From Varanus komodoensis (lineage: Eukaryota; Chordata; Lepidosauria; Squamata; Varanidae), in the NCBI RefSeq assembly GCF_004798865.1, contig NW_025335268.1:112350300-112414299 (forward strand): DNA of 64,000 nucleotides. The letters are read 5' to 3'. Made by a program: the position numbers and the translations under genes. Below the pieces are notes generated by a model that was not told the DNA's origin, made no database searches, and worked only from the letters and a program-made list of their open reading frames with translations. The stretch's first letter is position 1; every line of letters begins with the position of its first letter. Below are positions 10,031 through 19,075 of this stretch, one piece after another.

Positions 10031-10072
10031 ATATTGTATTGTATTGGATCGGATTGGATTGGATCGGATCCG
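10031..10072. repeat. Imperfect pentamer repeat (GGATT/GGATC)n
   Basis: Alternating ATTGG, GGATC and GGATT units. It adjoins the A-rich end of an antisense L2-like tail, as does the (GGAAT)n run at 4384. Confidence 0.8.
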
Positions 10073-10440
10073 TTCTATTTACTTAAAACTTTTATATGCC
10101 ATCCCTTATGCATAGCATCTCAGGATGGCTTACAATCACTAAAATCAAAATACAATAAAACAATCCAGTATAATAAATAGCATATAACCAGTAAAATAAA
10201 TTAAATCAAAAGTGTTAAAACATTAAGATACTAATTTTTAAAATAACGAATGAATAAAATGGTTTTGACCTGGTGCTGAAAAGAATATAAGGTTGGTGCC
10301 GAAAGAACCTCTCCAGGGAGTGTATTCCACAATCTGGGTGCCACCACAGAGAAGGCCCTACTCTGAATAGATGTCCTTTTTGCCTCCTTCAGGGAGAGTT
10401 CCCAGAGCAGGGCCTCTCCTGCAGATCTTAAAGGGTGTGA
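10073..10440 (-). mobile_element. L2-like LINE 3' end
   Basis: The plus strand shows the reverse of the L2 tail (AAACTTTTATATGCCATCCC) and, further in, CACCACAGAGAAGGCCCTACTC at 10341-10362. The latter is the reverse of the 'gagaaggcc' block that precedes the stop of L2 ORFs. About 350 bp are recognisable, with no open frame. Confidence 0.65.
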
Positions 10441-10959
10441 GGGTGTATTCCACTGGCATTATCTGCTTGTAGAACATATACCAATGAATATGTTGATTTT
10501 GAACTCTCTCAGGGGATATATATTTGTCTCCTTCTTTATTAATTTTACAACAGTCCTTTAAAACTCTTCTGTTCCTACCTGCTTTTATGCAAGATATGGT
10601 CTCAGTTACAAATGGTTTAGACTGAAGCTTCATCTGTTTTTTCTGGATTGCTTCATTAGTTTACTGAGATTTAGGCAGTTGTTTTTAGTCTAGAAGCTGT
10701 ATTGAGATTCTTTTAGTATTTTATGTTCCCAGTGGTCATTCAGATGTACATAACGTCTGGTCCCCATTTCACTGAAATGGAATTAACATCCTGAAGTGCC
10801 AATGAAAGCTTAAGGGACTGTTGACACACAACATTTGATAGTACTTGGATAGTTCCAAGCTGATGATTCTATACATTTCTAAAATGTTAATGGTTTCTAA
10901 TGCATTCTCTGTACAACAACTAAAACATGTCTGCAACCATACTGACAGGCTAGTAAAGT
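10441..10959. other. Unassigned DNA
   Basis: Nothing recognised; a 91-codon minus-strand frame overlaps the L2-like tail and is a shadow. Confidence 0.35.
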
Positions 10960-11030
10960 GAATGGTGAAATATCATAAGGGATGGCATATAAAAGTTTTA
11001 AATAAACAAATAAATAAATATCAAGGTTTA
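10960..11030 (+). mobile_element. L2-like 3' tail
   Basis: ATAAGGGATGGCATATAAAA followed by AAATAAACAAATAAATAAAT. The words are the exact reverse complement of those at 10080-10108, so this is the same tail type in the opposite orientation. Confidence 0.6.
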
Positions 11031-11559
11031 TTACCAAAGCAATATTTACTACTTGGCTATAAATCTTTGAGCAAAACAATATTTTACTTACTATTTAATA
11101 TCTGATTTATAGATTGCAATAATCTTCCAGGGCCTACATTTTAATTGTGTGCTTAAACAGAATAAGGACCTGTGTACTATCTCTTTGTTCACATATTCTA
11201 TATGTGATCTGAATAATAAAGTGATCGGTTTAAAGTGACCTGAATAATAACATGTTTACACTGAACTAGACTGTTGTAGGGAGTGATTATTGTTTAGATA
11301 GCTTCCTGTTTTGAAAATTTGGAACCAATTGAGTTCAGTTCAGAAAAGATGAAGCAGATCATGGCTTTTCTGGCTCCTCCTGACTGCTACATCCCTGAAC
11401 CATCTAAAGCCACTCCAAAATATCACATGTCCTCTGGAATGTCATCAGTACTGCAGCAGAATGGAGGAAAGTAAAAGGATTCAGTGGAACAACAATGCAT
11501 GAGCTGAAATGGCTTTCCTTTGGTAGAAGCTGCTTTTGGATTGAAGCCATTGTGCATAT
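11031..11559. other. Unassigned DNA
   Basis: Nothing recognised. Confidence 0.3.
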
Positions 11560-12330
11560 CAATTATACATATATTAATGATAATCCTGCCAATATCATAG
11601 GAGGGAATCTCTGCATTGGGAGGATATATACAAAGGCACTCAAGATCATATTGCAAATAAGTGTTGGCTACTGGAGTGCACCAATAAATTTCAGAAGATC
11701 AACCTATGCTTTATATACTATGCAAAGTGTTTGATTATGTGAATTGTGAAAAGCTATAGATGGTCCTGAAAAAAATGGATTAGCCTCAGCACTTTATTGT
11801 CCCTATGCATACCCTATAACATGGACAAGAGTCTAATGTAAGGATGGAATTTGGAAGGGGAAATGCTTTCCTTTCTGTTCAATCTGTAAGCGGAACATAT
11901 CATAAAGAAAGCTGAATTAGGATCAGAGAAAGGAGGAGTGAAATTTGTCAGAAAGTACAATAATAATTTAAGATATACAGATAACTATGTGTAGGTGTGA
12001 AAAGATGGCAGGAAGAAAAAAATATATGTGATCAATGCATCACACTGTAGGAGAGCTTTACGCATACCCATACACATGATCAACAGAAAGATGGACAAAG
12101 TTCTGACAAGAACAAGTGAAGCCATAATTTGCCCTAGAAGCAAAGATGATAAAACTGATCCTGTAATGCTTTGGGCATCTCATGAGATGGCAAGATTCAC
12201 TGGAGAAGACAATAATGCTAGAAAAATGTGAAGGCAGAAGAAAAGGAGGAAGACCTTTTCAATATGAGGCTTTCATATTTTGAGTACATCATGAGAAGGC
12301 AAGACTCACAGGACAATACCAACCACAGAT
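11560..12330 (+). mobile_element. RTE/BovB-type LINE fragment, RT region
   Basis: Plus-strand translation in shifting frames shows RTE-type words: a FQKINLCFIYYAKCLI block (RTE consensus FxxIxxxFIDYAKAFD) near 11690-11730, NNNLRYTDNYV near 11960-11998 (consensus NNLRYADDTTL) and FGHLMR..DSLEKT-like sequence near 12170-12215. The catalytic YADD has become YTDN, and stops and shifts are frequent, so the copy is old. The BovB copy at 55277-55896 is much closer to consensus. Confidence 0.65.
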
Positions 12331-12734
12331 AACCAAGATGCTCACCTATCCTGGAAATATCATTTCCTGTATGACAGGAGTCTATGGCAGATATTTAGAA
12401 ATAATGGCAACTTAATTTTCCAACACATAAGTGTGGTCTCTGGTAGAAAGCACAATTGAGATTAAAAGCAGTTGCCTTCTATTGTGTACGGCACTAGATA
12501 GCAAGAAGCAACATCATTCCTCCCCTGCCTTTCTTCCTTCACAGCCCCATCCAAGATATGGAGTTGCACACATACCCAGCCACTTACAGGCACTAATGCC
12601 TGTCCATTATATTTGACCTATCCATGCTTAACAACCAGCTGAAGTAATAGGATGTTTTGGAGTCCTAATACCATCAAGTATGTATCACAAATATACTTAC
12701 TATATTTTAATAGCACTGCCATTACACATCAGGG
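12331..12734. other. Unassigned DNA
   Basis: No motif recognised between the RTE fragment and CR1-A. Confidence 0.35.
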
Positions 12735-14173
12735 AAGCTTTAAAGGAGCATCCAGAAAGAGATGACCTAGTAGACAAAATAGCAGCCATGGGAAACCTGG
12801 GGGAAGGTGACCATATGATACTTGAATTCTCAATTATAACATATACCCCAGATTTTGAGAAAGCCAAGTTTGACAAACTCAGAACAGTGATAAACAAAGT
12901 GCCATGTCAACTCATTCTTAAGGGAATAGGAGTCCAAGAAGGGTGGAGAATCTTGAAAAAGAAGATTCTCTAAGCACAACTATGTACAATTCCAACAAGA
13001 AAGTGTAGAACATAACAGAGGAAGCCCATGTGGTTCCACAAAAAGTTAAATGACTGCCTGAAAGAAATAAAGAGAATTTACAGGAGGTGGAAGCAGGTCC
13101 AGGCTACAAAGAAAGAATATAAACATGTAGCAAGGAATTTCAGGGACAACATCAGAAAGACTAAAACAGAAAATGAACTGAGAATGGCAGGAGATGTTAA
13201 GAACAACAAGGAAGCCTTCTTCAGAGACATCCATCTGTGTCTAATACTTAATGTGGATGGTAAAGTGATAACACGCAACAAGGAAAAGGCAGGGGTATTC
13301 AGTTCCTACTTTGCTTCAGTCTTCTCCATGAAGAAATTCTGCAATCAAGAGGAAGTACAAGCTGGAAGTGAGAGATGGCAGTACAAGATTGACAGACAAC
13401 TGGTCAAGGAATACCTAGATGGAATGAGCATGTTCAGATCTCCAGGAGCAATGAACTCCATCCCAGAGTCATAAAAGACCTAGCAGAAGAACTCTCAGAA
13501 CCACTGGCTATTATGTTTGATAAATCTTGGAAAACAGAAGAAGTGTCAGATGACTGGAGAAGGGCTAATATTGTTCCCATCTTCAGAAAAGGGAAAAAAG
13601 ATGACTCTGGGAACAAGAGACCAGTTAGCCTGACATTAATCTCTGGAAAAATACTGGAGCAAATTATTTAAAAATCTGCAAACAATTCAAAGAAAATGCA
13701 GTGATTAATAGAGGCCAGCATGGATTGACTAAAATAAATCCTGCCAGACTAATTTAATCTCATTTTTTGACTGGGTAACTTCCCAAATGGACAAAGGAAA
13801 CACTGGACATAATCTACCTAGAATTTAGCAAAGCTTTCAACATAGTGCCACACAACTTTCTGATAAACAAATTAGCAAAAATTAGACTAGATAGAAAAAC
13901 TATTAGTTGGATCCAAAATTGGCTGCTAAATCAGACTGAATTGGCTGCATATCAAATTGGATAGAGGTAACTAGTGGGGAGCCACAGGGGTCAGTCCTGG
14001 GCCCAGCACTTTTCAACATGTTTATTAATGATTTGGATGAGGAAGTACAAGGAAAGATAATCTTATATGCAGATGATACAAAACTGGGTGGACTAGCAAA
14101 CACCCTAGAAGACAGAATGAAGTTTCAGATAAACTTGAACACTGGGCTGAAAGCAACAGAATGAGATTCAATA
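12735..14173 (+). mobile_element. CR1-A LINE, endonuclease end to RT core (first part of a split copy)
   Basis: Begins with the C-terminal endonuclease words (ERDDLVDKIAAMGNLGEGDH at about 12755-12815). The EN-RT linker follows (13028-13474, one open frame of 148 codons), then RT motifs in changing frames: RPVSLTLISGKILEQI near 13620, QHGLTK near 13720, EFSKAFNIVP near 13825, PQGSVLGPA near 13984 and YADDTKLGG near 14068. Stops and shifts show it is inactive. It is cut at 14173 by a CR1-B copy, and its remaining 3' parts lie at 14513-14780 and 15432-15500. Confidence 0.9.
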
Positions 14174-14512
14174 GGTCTTGCACTTGGGGCATAGGAATGG
14201 TTGTTATAAGTACATGCTGAAGAGCAGCACTTCTGAAAGGGATCTCAGGGTAATGGTCAGCTGCAGGCTAAACATGAGTCGGCAGTATGACATGGCAGTC
14301 TAGAAGATGAACGCCACCCTTGGTTGCATAGCCAGAAGTGTGTCTACTAGATCGAGAGAGGTATTATTACCACTCAGTATGACGCTGATGTTCCCACAAC
14401 TGGAGTATTGTGTTCAGTTCTGGGCTCCACATTACAGAGCCGGCTGGATCCAGGGATCAGACTGAATGACCCCGGAGGGCCCTTCTGCCTCACTCTGTTT
14501 CTTTGTTTCTCT
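14174..14512 (+). mobile_element. CR1-B LINE inserted in CR1-A
   Basis: Begins abruptly at GGTCTTGCACTTGGGGCATA, runs through the RT thumb region (GAGTATTGTGTTCAGTTCTG), then has an internal loss after ACATTACAGAGC near 14436 and continues with the terminal words CCCTTCTGCCTCACTCTG and TTTCTTTGTTTCT. The host CR1-A resumes immediately with CTAAGTCTTCTACCTAGGG. The 5' junction falls at the homologous codon (VLHLG) of host and insert. Confidence 0.85.
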
Positions 14513-14780
14513 AAGTCTTCTACCTAGGGAAAAGAAACCAAATGCATTGATTCAAGATGGGGAATACATGGCTCTACCTTGGAATTATTATGGACAACAG
14601 GCTAAATATGAGGAAACAATGCAATGCAGCTGCTAAAAGGACAAGTACTATCTTGGAATGCATGAATATCACAGTGGAACCAGTTGTCTAGAGCGGTCAT
14701 GTGCTCTCCCATACTAGAGACATTAAAAAAGGAACTGGATGTCATTTGACTGTCATGGTGTAAAATGGTATCCTTTGCTG
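14513..14780 (+). mobile_element. CR1-A LINE, continuation after the CR1-B insert
   Basis: CTACCTAGGGAAAAGAAACC (the LGKRN codons) resumes the RT C-terminal region, followed by GGACAACAGGCTAAATATGAG. Sequence is lost between about 14670 and 14710, and it ends with GAACTGGATGTCATTTGACT, a typical CR1 3' segment. Confidence 0.85.
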
Positions 14781-15431
14781 GAGTCACCCTAATAAAAGTT
14801 GTAAGTATTATACTTTCGAATATTGAGAACTGTTTTCTCCCGCACCCCCCAACCTCCAGGGTTTTTCCATTAAGGTTCCTTACATCAGAAAAGGAGTCCC
14901 ACATTTGATATACAAGATTTCACCTCCTGGCAAATTGCTCTCAAATGCAGAGCACAGCTGGCAGGGGGATGATACAATGCAACAAGTTTGAATATTCAAA
15001 TACTGGACCAGCTCATTATTGTCTTTCTGCAATTTCCTACCTCTGACTGTAAAAAGCATACATTGAAGCCTGATAAATTCACTAACTCCTGATTGTTTCA
15101 TTTGTTAACTGTCACTCAAGATCTTGATGTTTCATGATTTATTTCCTGATGTCTGTAAAGGTTTCTTGGTGTTTTTGTATTTTCTTTTTGTGCTTGCTTA
15201 TCACCCATTTGAGGTCTCCTTCCCCATCCCTGCAAGAGCATATGTGACACTAAGTCCATGAAACACTCTGAACATGCTTTGTTCTTCATAACAGTCTTAG
15301 ACTGCCACCCTTCAGCACTGTTGTAATTTAGGGATTCTGTTTGCTGTAAATAAAACTGTTGAATGCTTGACTGTATACTTCCACTAAACACAAGTATTCA
15401 TTCCAAGCAGGTCTGGAATACTGACACATGC
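14781..15431 (+). repeat. Unclassified dispersed repeat, copy B, inserted in the CR1-A 3' end
   Basis: CR1-A sequence stops near 14780 and its tail resumes at about 15432, so some 650 bp lie inside. From about 14965 this interval aligns with the reverse complement of 53128-53545: shared words include CCTACCTC.GACTGTAAAA, CTGTCACTCAA, TGTTTCATGA-type sequence, CATATGTGACAC, CAGCACTGTTGTA and AATAAAACTGTTGAATGCTTGAC. An AATAAA near the 3' end fits an LTR or another pol II-transcribed repeat; the class is unresolved. Confidence 0.7.
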
Positions 15432-15500
15432 AACATGGGGGTGTTGGACCTGATGACCTTCTTGGCTCTTCCAACTCTACTGTTGTATGATTCTGTGGAA
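15432..15500 (+). mobile_element. CR1-A LINE, 3' tail
   Basis: GGGGGTGTTGGACCTGATGA CC, then CTTCCAACTCTACTGTTGTATGATTCTGTGG, is the classic amniote CR1 tail (gggttggactagatgacc..ttccaactctatgattctatg). It completes the copy that begins at 12735. Confidence 0.85.
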
Positions 15501-16019
15501 CTTAACTTGGCTCAAAAAGGTACTAGACTGTTAAATGGGGAAGCCAGTAGGAACCCATCTTACCAGAATTTAGGTCGGGCATCTGCAGTTGGCATGCATA
15601 GGCAGCTGAGCAGGGCCTGGAGGCTCAGAAGATCTCATCATTCCCTGAGCCTTCCACGACTTCAGCTCTATTCCTTCCCACTCTCCCAGAAGGCCCTACT
15701 GACTGAAGGAATCAAGTCTGAAGGCCCTACAGTACCTCATTAAAAATGTTTTGAATAGCAATGATATGGATTAATCTGATGTTGCTTTTGGGTGATCAGA
15801 AACAAAGCCAATAATAGCACAGGACAGTCTTTATATCTCTTTCCCCAAACATAGTGTCTAACTGGTTCTGAACCCTGCTACAAGAAGCACACATTTTTAA
15901 AAAATATGCTATTATGTTGAATCTGCACTTGGCTGGATGTCTTGGTGTTTACTTTGCAGGCTGGCTGGATGAGAAGGAAGAGCATGACTTGGGCAAGATG
16001 CTACCACAACCCGCACTAA

Positions 16020-16020
<1 letters not shown>
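15501..16020. other. Unassigned DNA
   Basis: No repeat family or exon recognised. Confidence 0.3.

Positions 16021-16061
<41 letters not shown>
16021..16061. repeat. Microsatellite (GACA)n
   Basis: Nine perfect GACA units and then an interrupted one. Confidence 0.95.
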
Positions 16062-16377
16062 TGAAAGAAAGCAATCATCTCTGGCTATTAGCAGTAAGGT
16101 AACTGGCTTACTCTGGCAATTTAGGGGGACATTGATGACTGGAAATGGAATCACTACAACATCATTAAATTTAAGACCTACTGAACTCTGGCATTAGATC
16201 TACTGGCTGGCAGTTTGTTTCTGTTCATGTCAAAGTGCCAAAGCTGAGAAAGCCTGTGTGTAGGATTCCAGCCTAGATAATTTAAAGGACAACTTCTTTC
16301 ATAAATATCTTCCCATATGCTGAGTTAATTATAATGGTTCCATCTGTGAGTTCCCATACTTTTAGAGATGAGATCAT

Positions 16378-16440
16378 AAAATCACAGAATCATAGAACAG
16401 AGTTGGTAGGGGCCATGAAGGCCATTTCATGATCATGAGA
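16378..16440 (-). mobile_element. CR1 3' tail
   Basis: AAAATCACAGAATCATAGAA CAGAGTTGG..GGGCC is the reverse of the common amniote CR1 terminus with its ATTCTATG repeat. Confidence 0.8.
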
Positions 16441-16489
16441 TGTACATTAGTTCCAGTACACCATGGAACTAGTTCTGACTTTGCCTGTC

Positions 16490-16600
16490 ATCACATTCCT
16501 CTCCCCCTTCCTCTCCTCCCATCACTTTCCCCTTCCTCTGCTCTGTTTCTCTATTTCTATGTTTCGCTCCTTCCATCCTTCTTTTCCTTCCGTTCCTCAC
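16490..16600. repeat. Pyrimidine-rich tract
   Basis: An irregular C/T-rich stretch (CCTTCCTCTCCTCCC and similar) on the plus strand with no clean unit. Confidence 0.6.
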
Positions 16601-16799
16601 TGCTCCCTGCCCACAGGTGCCCATTTACTGCTTGAGGATGAGGCAGGACTTCCATGTTTGCTCATTTGTAAATAGGGGTTGCTCTTAACTTAGATGTTCA
16701 TAACTGAGGGACTTATTTTTATTTATTTTTTTCAAGATACACAAGTTGTAATGCATGGAAGAGTTTATTAAACATTTTAGTACTTCGCATCTGAGTTCT

Positions 16800-16881
16800 G
16801 TATATATCTTGTTGTGAGCCACCCCGAGGCTTTGTTGCGATGGGGGCAGCATTAAAATGTTTTAAATAAATAAATAATAAC
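16800..16881 (+). mobile_element. L2-like 3' tail
   Basis: TTGTGAGCCACCCCGAGGC..GGGGGCAGCATTAAAATG followed by TTTAAATAAATAAATAA is the clearest sense copy of this tail type in the window. Confidence 0.7.
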
Positions 16882-17009
16882 ACGTACGGGGTGCATGTGT
16901 GCTTTAAAAACTCTTACTGGAGGGAGGTGAAGAATTTAAAATTCCTTCATTTATTTGTATAAATTTTACACATGGTAAGAAAGTATTCTCTGACAAAGTA
17001 ATTTGAAAA

Positions 17010-17222
17010 AGTAATAGGATGGATGTCAGGAAGTGCTTTCTGACTGTTAGGGTCCCTGGGATATGGAATGGAGGTGGTGGAGGCCTGAAAGTCATCAGTG
17101 AGGGCTATTAAGGAAAGATTGCACACCCAGATGTTGGACATTATATGAGTGGAGCCAACTTGTGCTGGTGTCAGACTATACGGTTCAGAAGGAATCGCTT
17201 TGGACTTGCTATGTTTCTAATT
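17010..17222 (+). mobile_element. CR1-B LINE, 3' end only
   Basis: GATGTCAGGAAGTGCTTTCT GACTGTTAGGGTCCC, GGAGGCC..ATCAGTGAGGG, AAGATTGCACACCCAGATG and GTCAGACTATACGG align with the CR1-B end at 8545-8750. It is diverged and 5'-truncated. Confidence 0.8.
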
Positions 17223-18854
17223 TAAAAGATGTATCAGATGGTTGCAATATGAAAAAGTTTTCACTTGGCCCTTGTAATCACATATATTCTTTGTATTTCC
17301 TTTCATTCCATTCCTGTCTACCTAAAGATGAACAAACTATAAAATGGAGGATAATTGCAACATATATGTTATCAAGAGAAAAAAGATATCTGTTTTGAAA
17401 GGCTTTCCCATTTTGCATTCCAACTATTGTTTAGATTAATATTGTTAGGTAAGATAGAAGCTGGATTTTCCCCCAGGCCAGGGTGTAATGGTATTCAGCC
17501 CTTCTCTTTACAAAAAGGAACCATCCTCCTACTGAAAAAGCAGTCTGTTACTATGGCCCTGAATAAAGTGACTGATGAGAACTTGTGAGTTTGATTCATG
17601 TAGCAAGAAGGAACCACTTGTACTCCAGTTAACTATGCCATCTTGTCTTGATAGGAATTATACAAGCTGAGATAATCAATAACTTATCAGCCTGCTGAGA
17701 ACTTATTAGCATGTGGCTAATGTGCAAGTGTTCAAAGTGGCATTCTGCTGTGCAGAATGTGGTCTTTGGTATATCACACATCAGCTGTTTAAGTTCAATA
17801 ATAACTCTTGTTTAACAAGTTATGAGATTGACTCATAAATTAGAAGATTGTTTTCATGATCTGTCTAATCTACTCGATTAATAAAAATAGACCAAAGGCT
17901 TTTGGCAAAATTCATTTCTCACTTCCCCTTTCAAGTGAGCTCAGAATGTAGGAAATCCAGTCTGCCCAATTAATCAGGCTGAACATCTTGAATACCTGCA
18001 GAGAATGCAGAGTCATTGCTATCAGAAAGTTGAAATTAAACACTTGAGCCTAAATTAAGGACCATTTAAAAGACAGAGACTATTGTCCAAACCTAGCTTG
18101 AAAACTAATCTCTTTTGCTCATTCCCTCTTTAATAGACAATTTCAAGGGAAAAATAATTTGCAGGTTCATTTGGGTTGCTTGATGTCTGCCTAATTCTGT
18201 TCATATTGAGCAACTGAAGAGGAGGGGAGGAAAAGGAAGGGCAAATAGGTTCAGTGGTAAATATTCACATTCCTAAATGATTTTAGTTTCAGTTGACACT
18301 TTTGCCATGTGAATCAGTAACTGAATTTCCTTGTTGTCTTTTCTCTAAAGAAAAAAAATAAAACAACTCCCAAACCAACCTTAAACAGTAACAGATGAGT
18401 GCAGCATATCATTTATTCTATTCACTTTGGGATTATCATAGTGTATTTGTGGACTCAAGCATTAAAGGCGTGTCTGTTTTAATTGGTGACTCTGCATAGT
18501 TCTAGTTTGCTGGATACATCACATGATCAAAACATACTTCTTTTTTTCTCTTTTATTGTTTCATGAGAATTTGTAGACCTTGATAAAAACCATCTGTGAC
18601 CTAACATATATGCTTAAGTAAACAGCTTTCAGAAATTGACTGGAGCCTAATTTGTCTGTTTCATGACAGATTGTTCTTGGAGGGGAGTATATACGTTACA
18701 TGTATGGAACTCAAGTGGAAGAAAGAAGACTTTTGTTTACAAGCAGTTCACAATATAGTCCCTGCAGCTTATTTGAAGGCTGAACCCCCATCCCCAAAGT
18801 TATAAATCTTACAGAACCATGTTTTCTTAGTTGTAAGTCTTTTAAAATTTAATG
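17223..18854. other. Repeat-poor DNA, no gene recognised
   Basis: No mobile-element words are seen over 1.6 kb. Homeobox-like sites (CCAATTAATCAGG near 17967) and other AT-rich binding-site-like words occur. It may contain conserved non-coding sequence, but this cannot be judged without alignment. Confidence 0.3.
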
Positions 18855-19067
18855 CAGGGGTCTCAAACTCAACTTACCTGGGGGCCACTGGAAGTAGAGT
18901 CTGGGTGAGGCTGGGCCGCATCAAGTATTCCACCACCATGGTGGTGGTGGGCCGCTCATCCCGCGGCCGGCCGGGGCGCCGCCGGCACTTTGAAGACCTC
19001 AGGACCCCTCCCCTGTGCCCCGCCCATCTCGGCAATTGGCCTGTGGGCCATGAGTTTGAGACCCCTG
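18855..19067. mobile_element. Non-autonomous hAT transposon (MITE), 213 bp
   Basis: Terminal inverted repeats CAGGGGTCTCAAACTC (18855-18870) and GAGTTTGAGACCCCTG (19052-19067) are exact reverse complements over 16 bp. They are flanked by a perfect 8-bp target duplication, ATTTAATG, at 18847-18854 and 19068-19075. CAGGGGTCTCAAAC-type ends and 8-bp duplications are diagnostic of Charlie-like hAT elements. The interior is short, GC-rich and without transposase. The perfect duplication suggests a fairly recent insertion. Confidence 0.95.
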
Positions 19068-19075
19068 ATTTAATG

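Noticed and set aside
3780-14830. Similarity between GTTGGAATTACCCTGATAAA (3793) and GCTGGAGTCACCCTAATAAA (14779) as a shared 5' end of the dispersed repeat
   Set aside because: About 20 of 26 positions agree, but the distances to the aligned parts of copies A and B differ and copy C shows no equivalent, so it may be chance.
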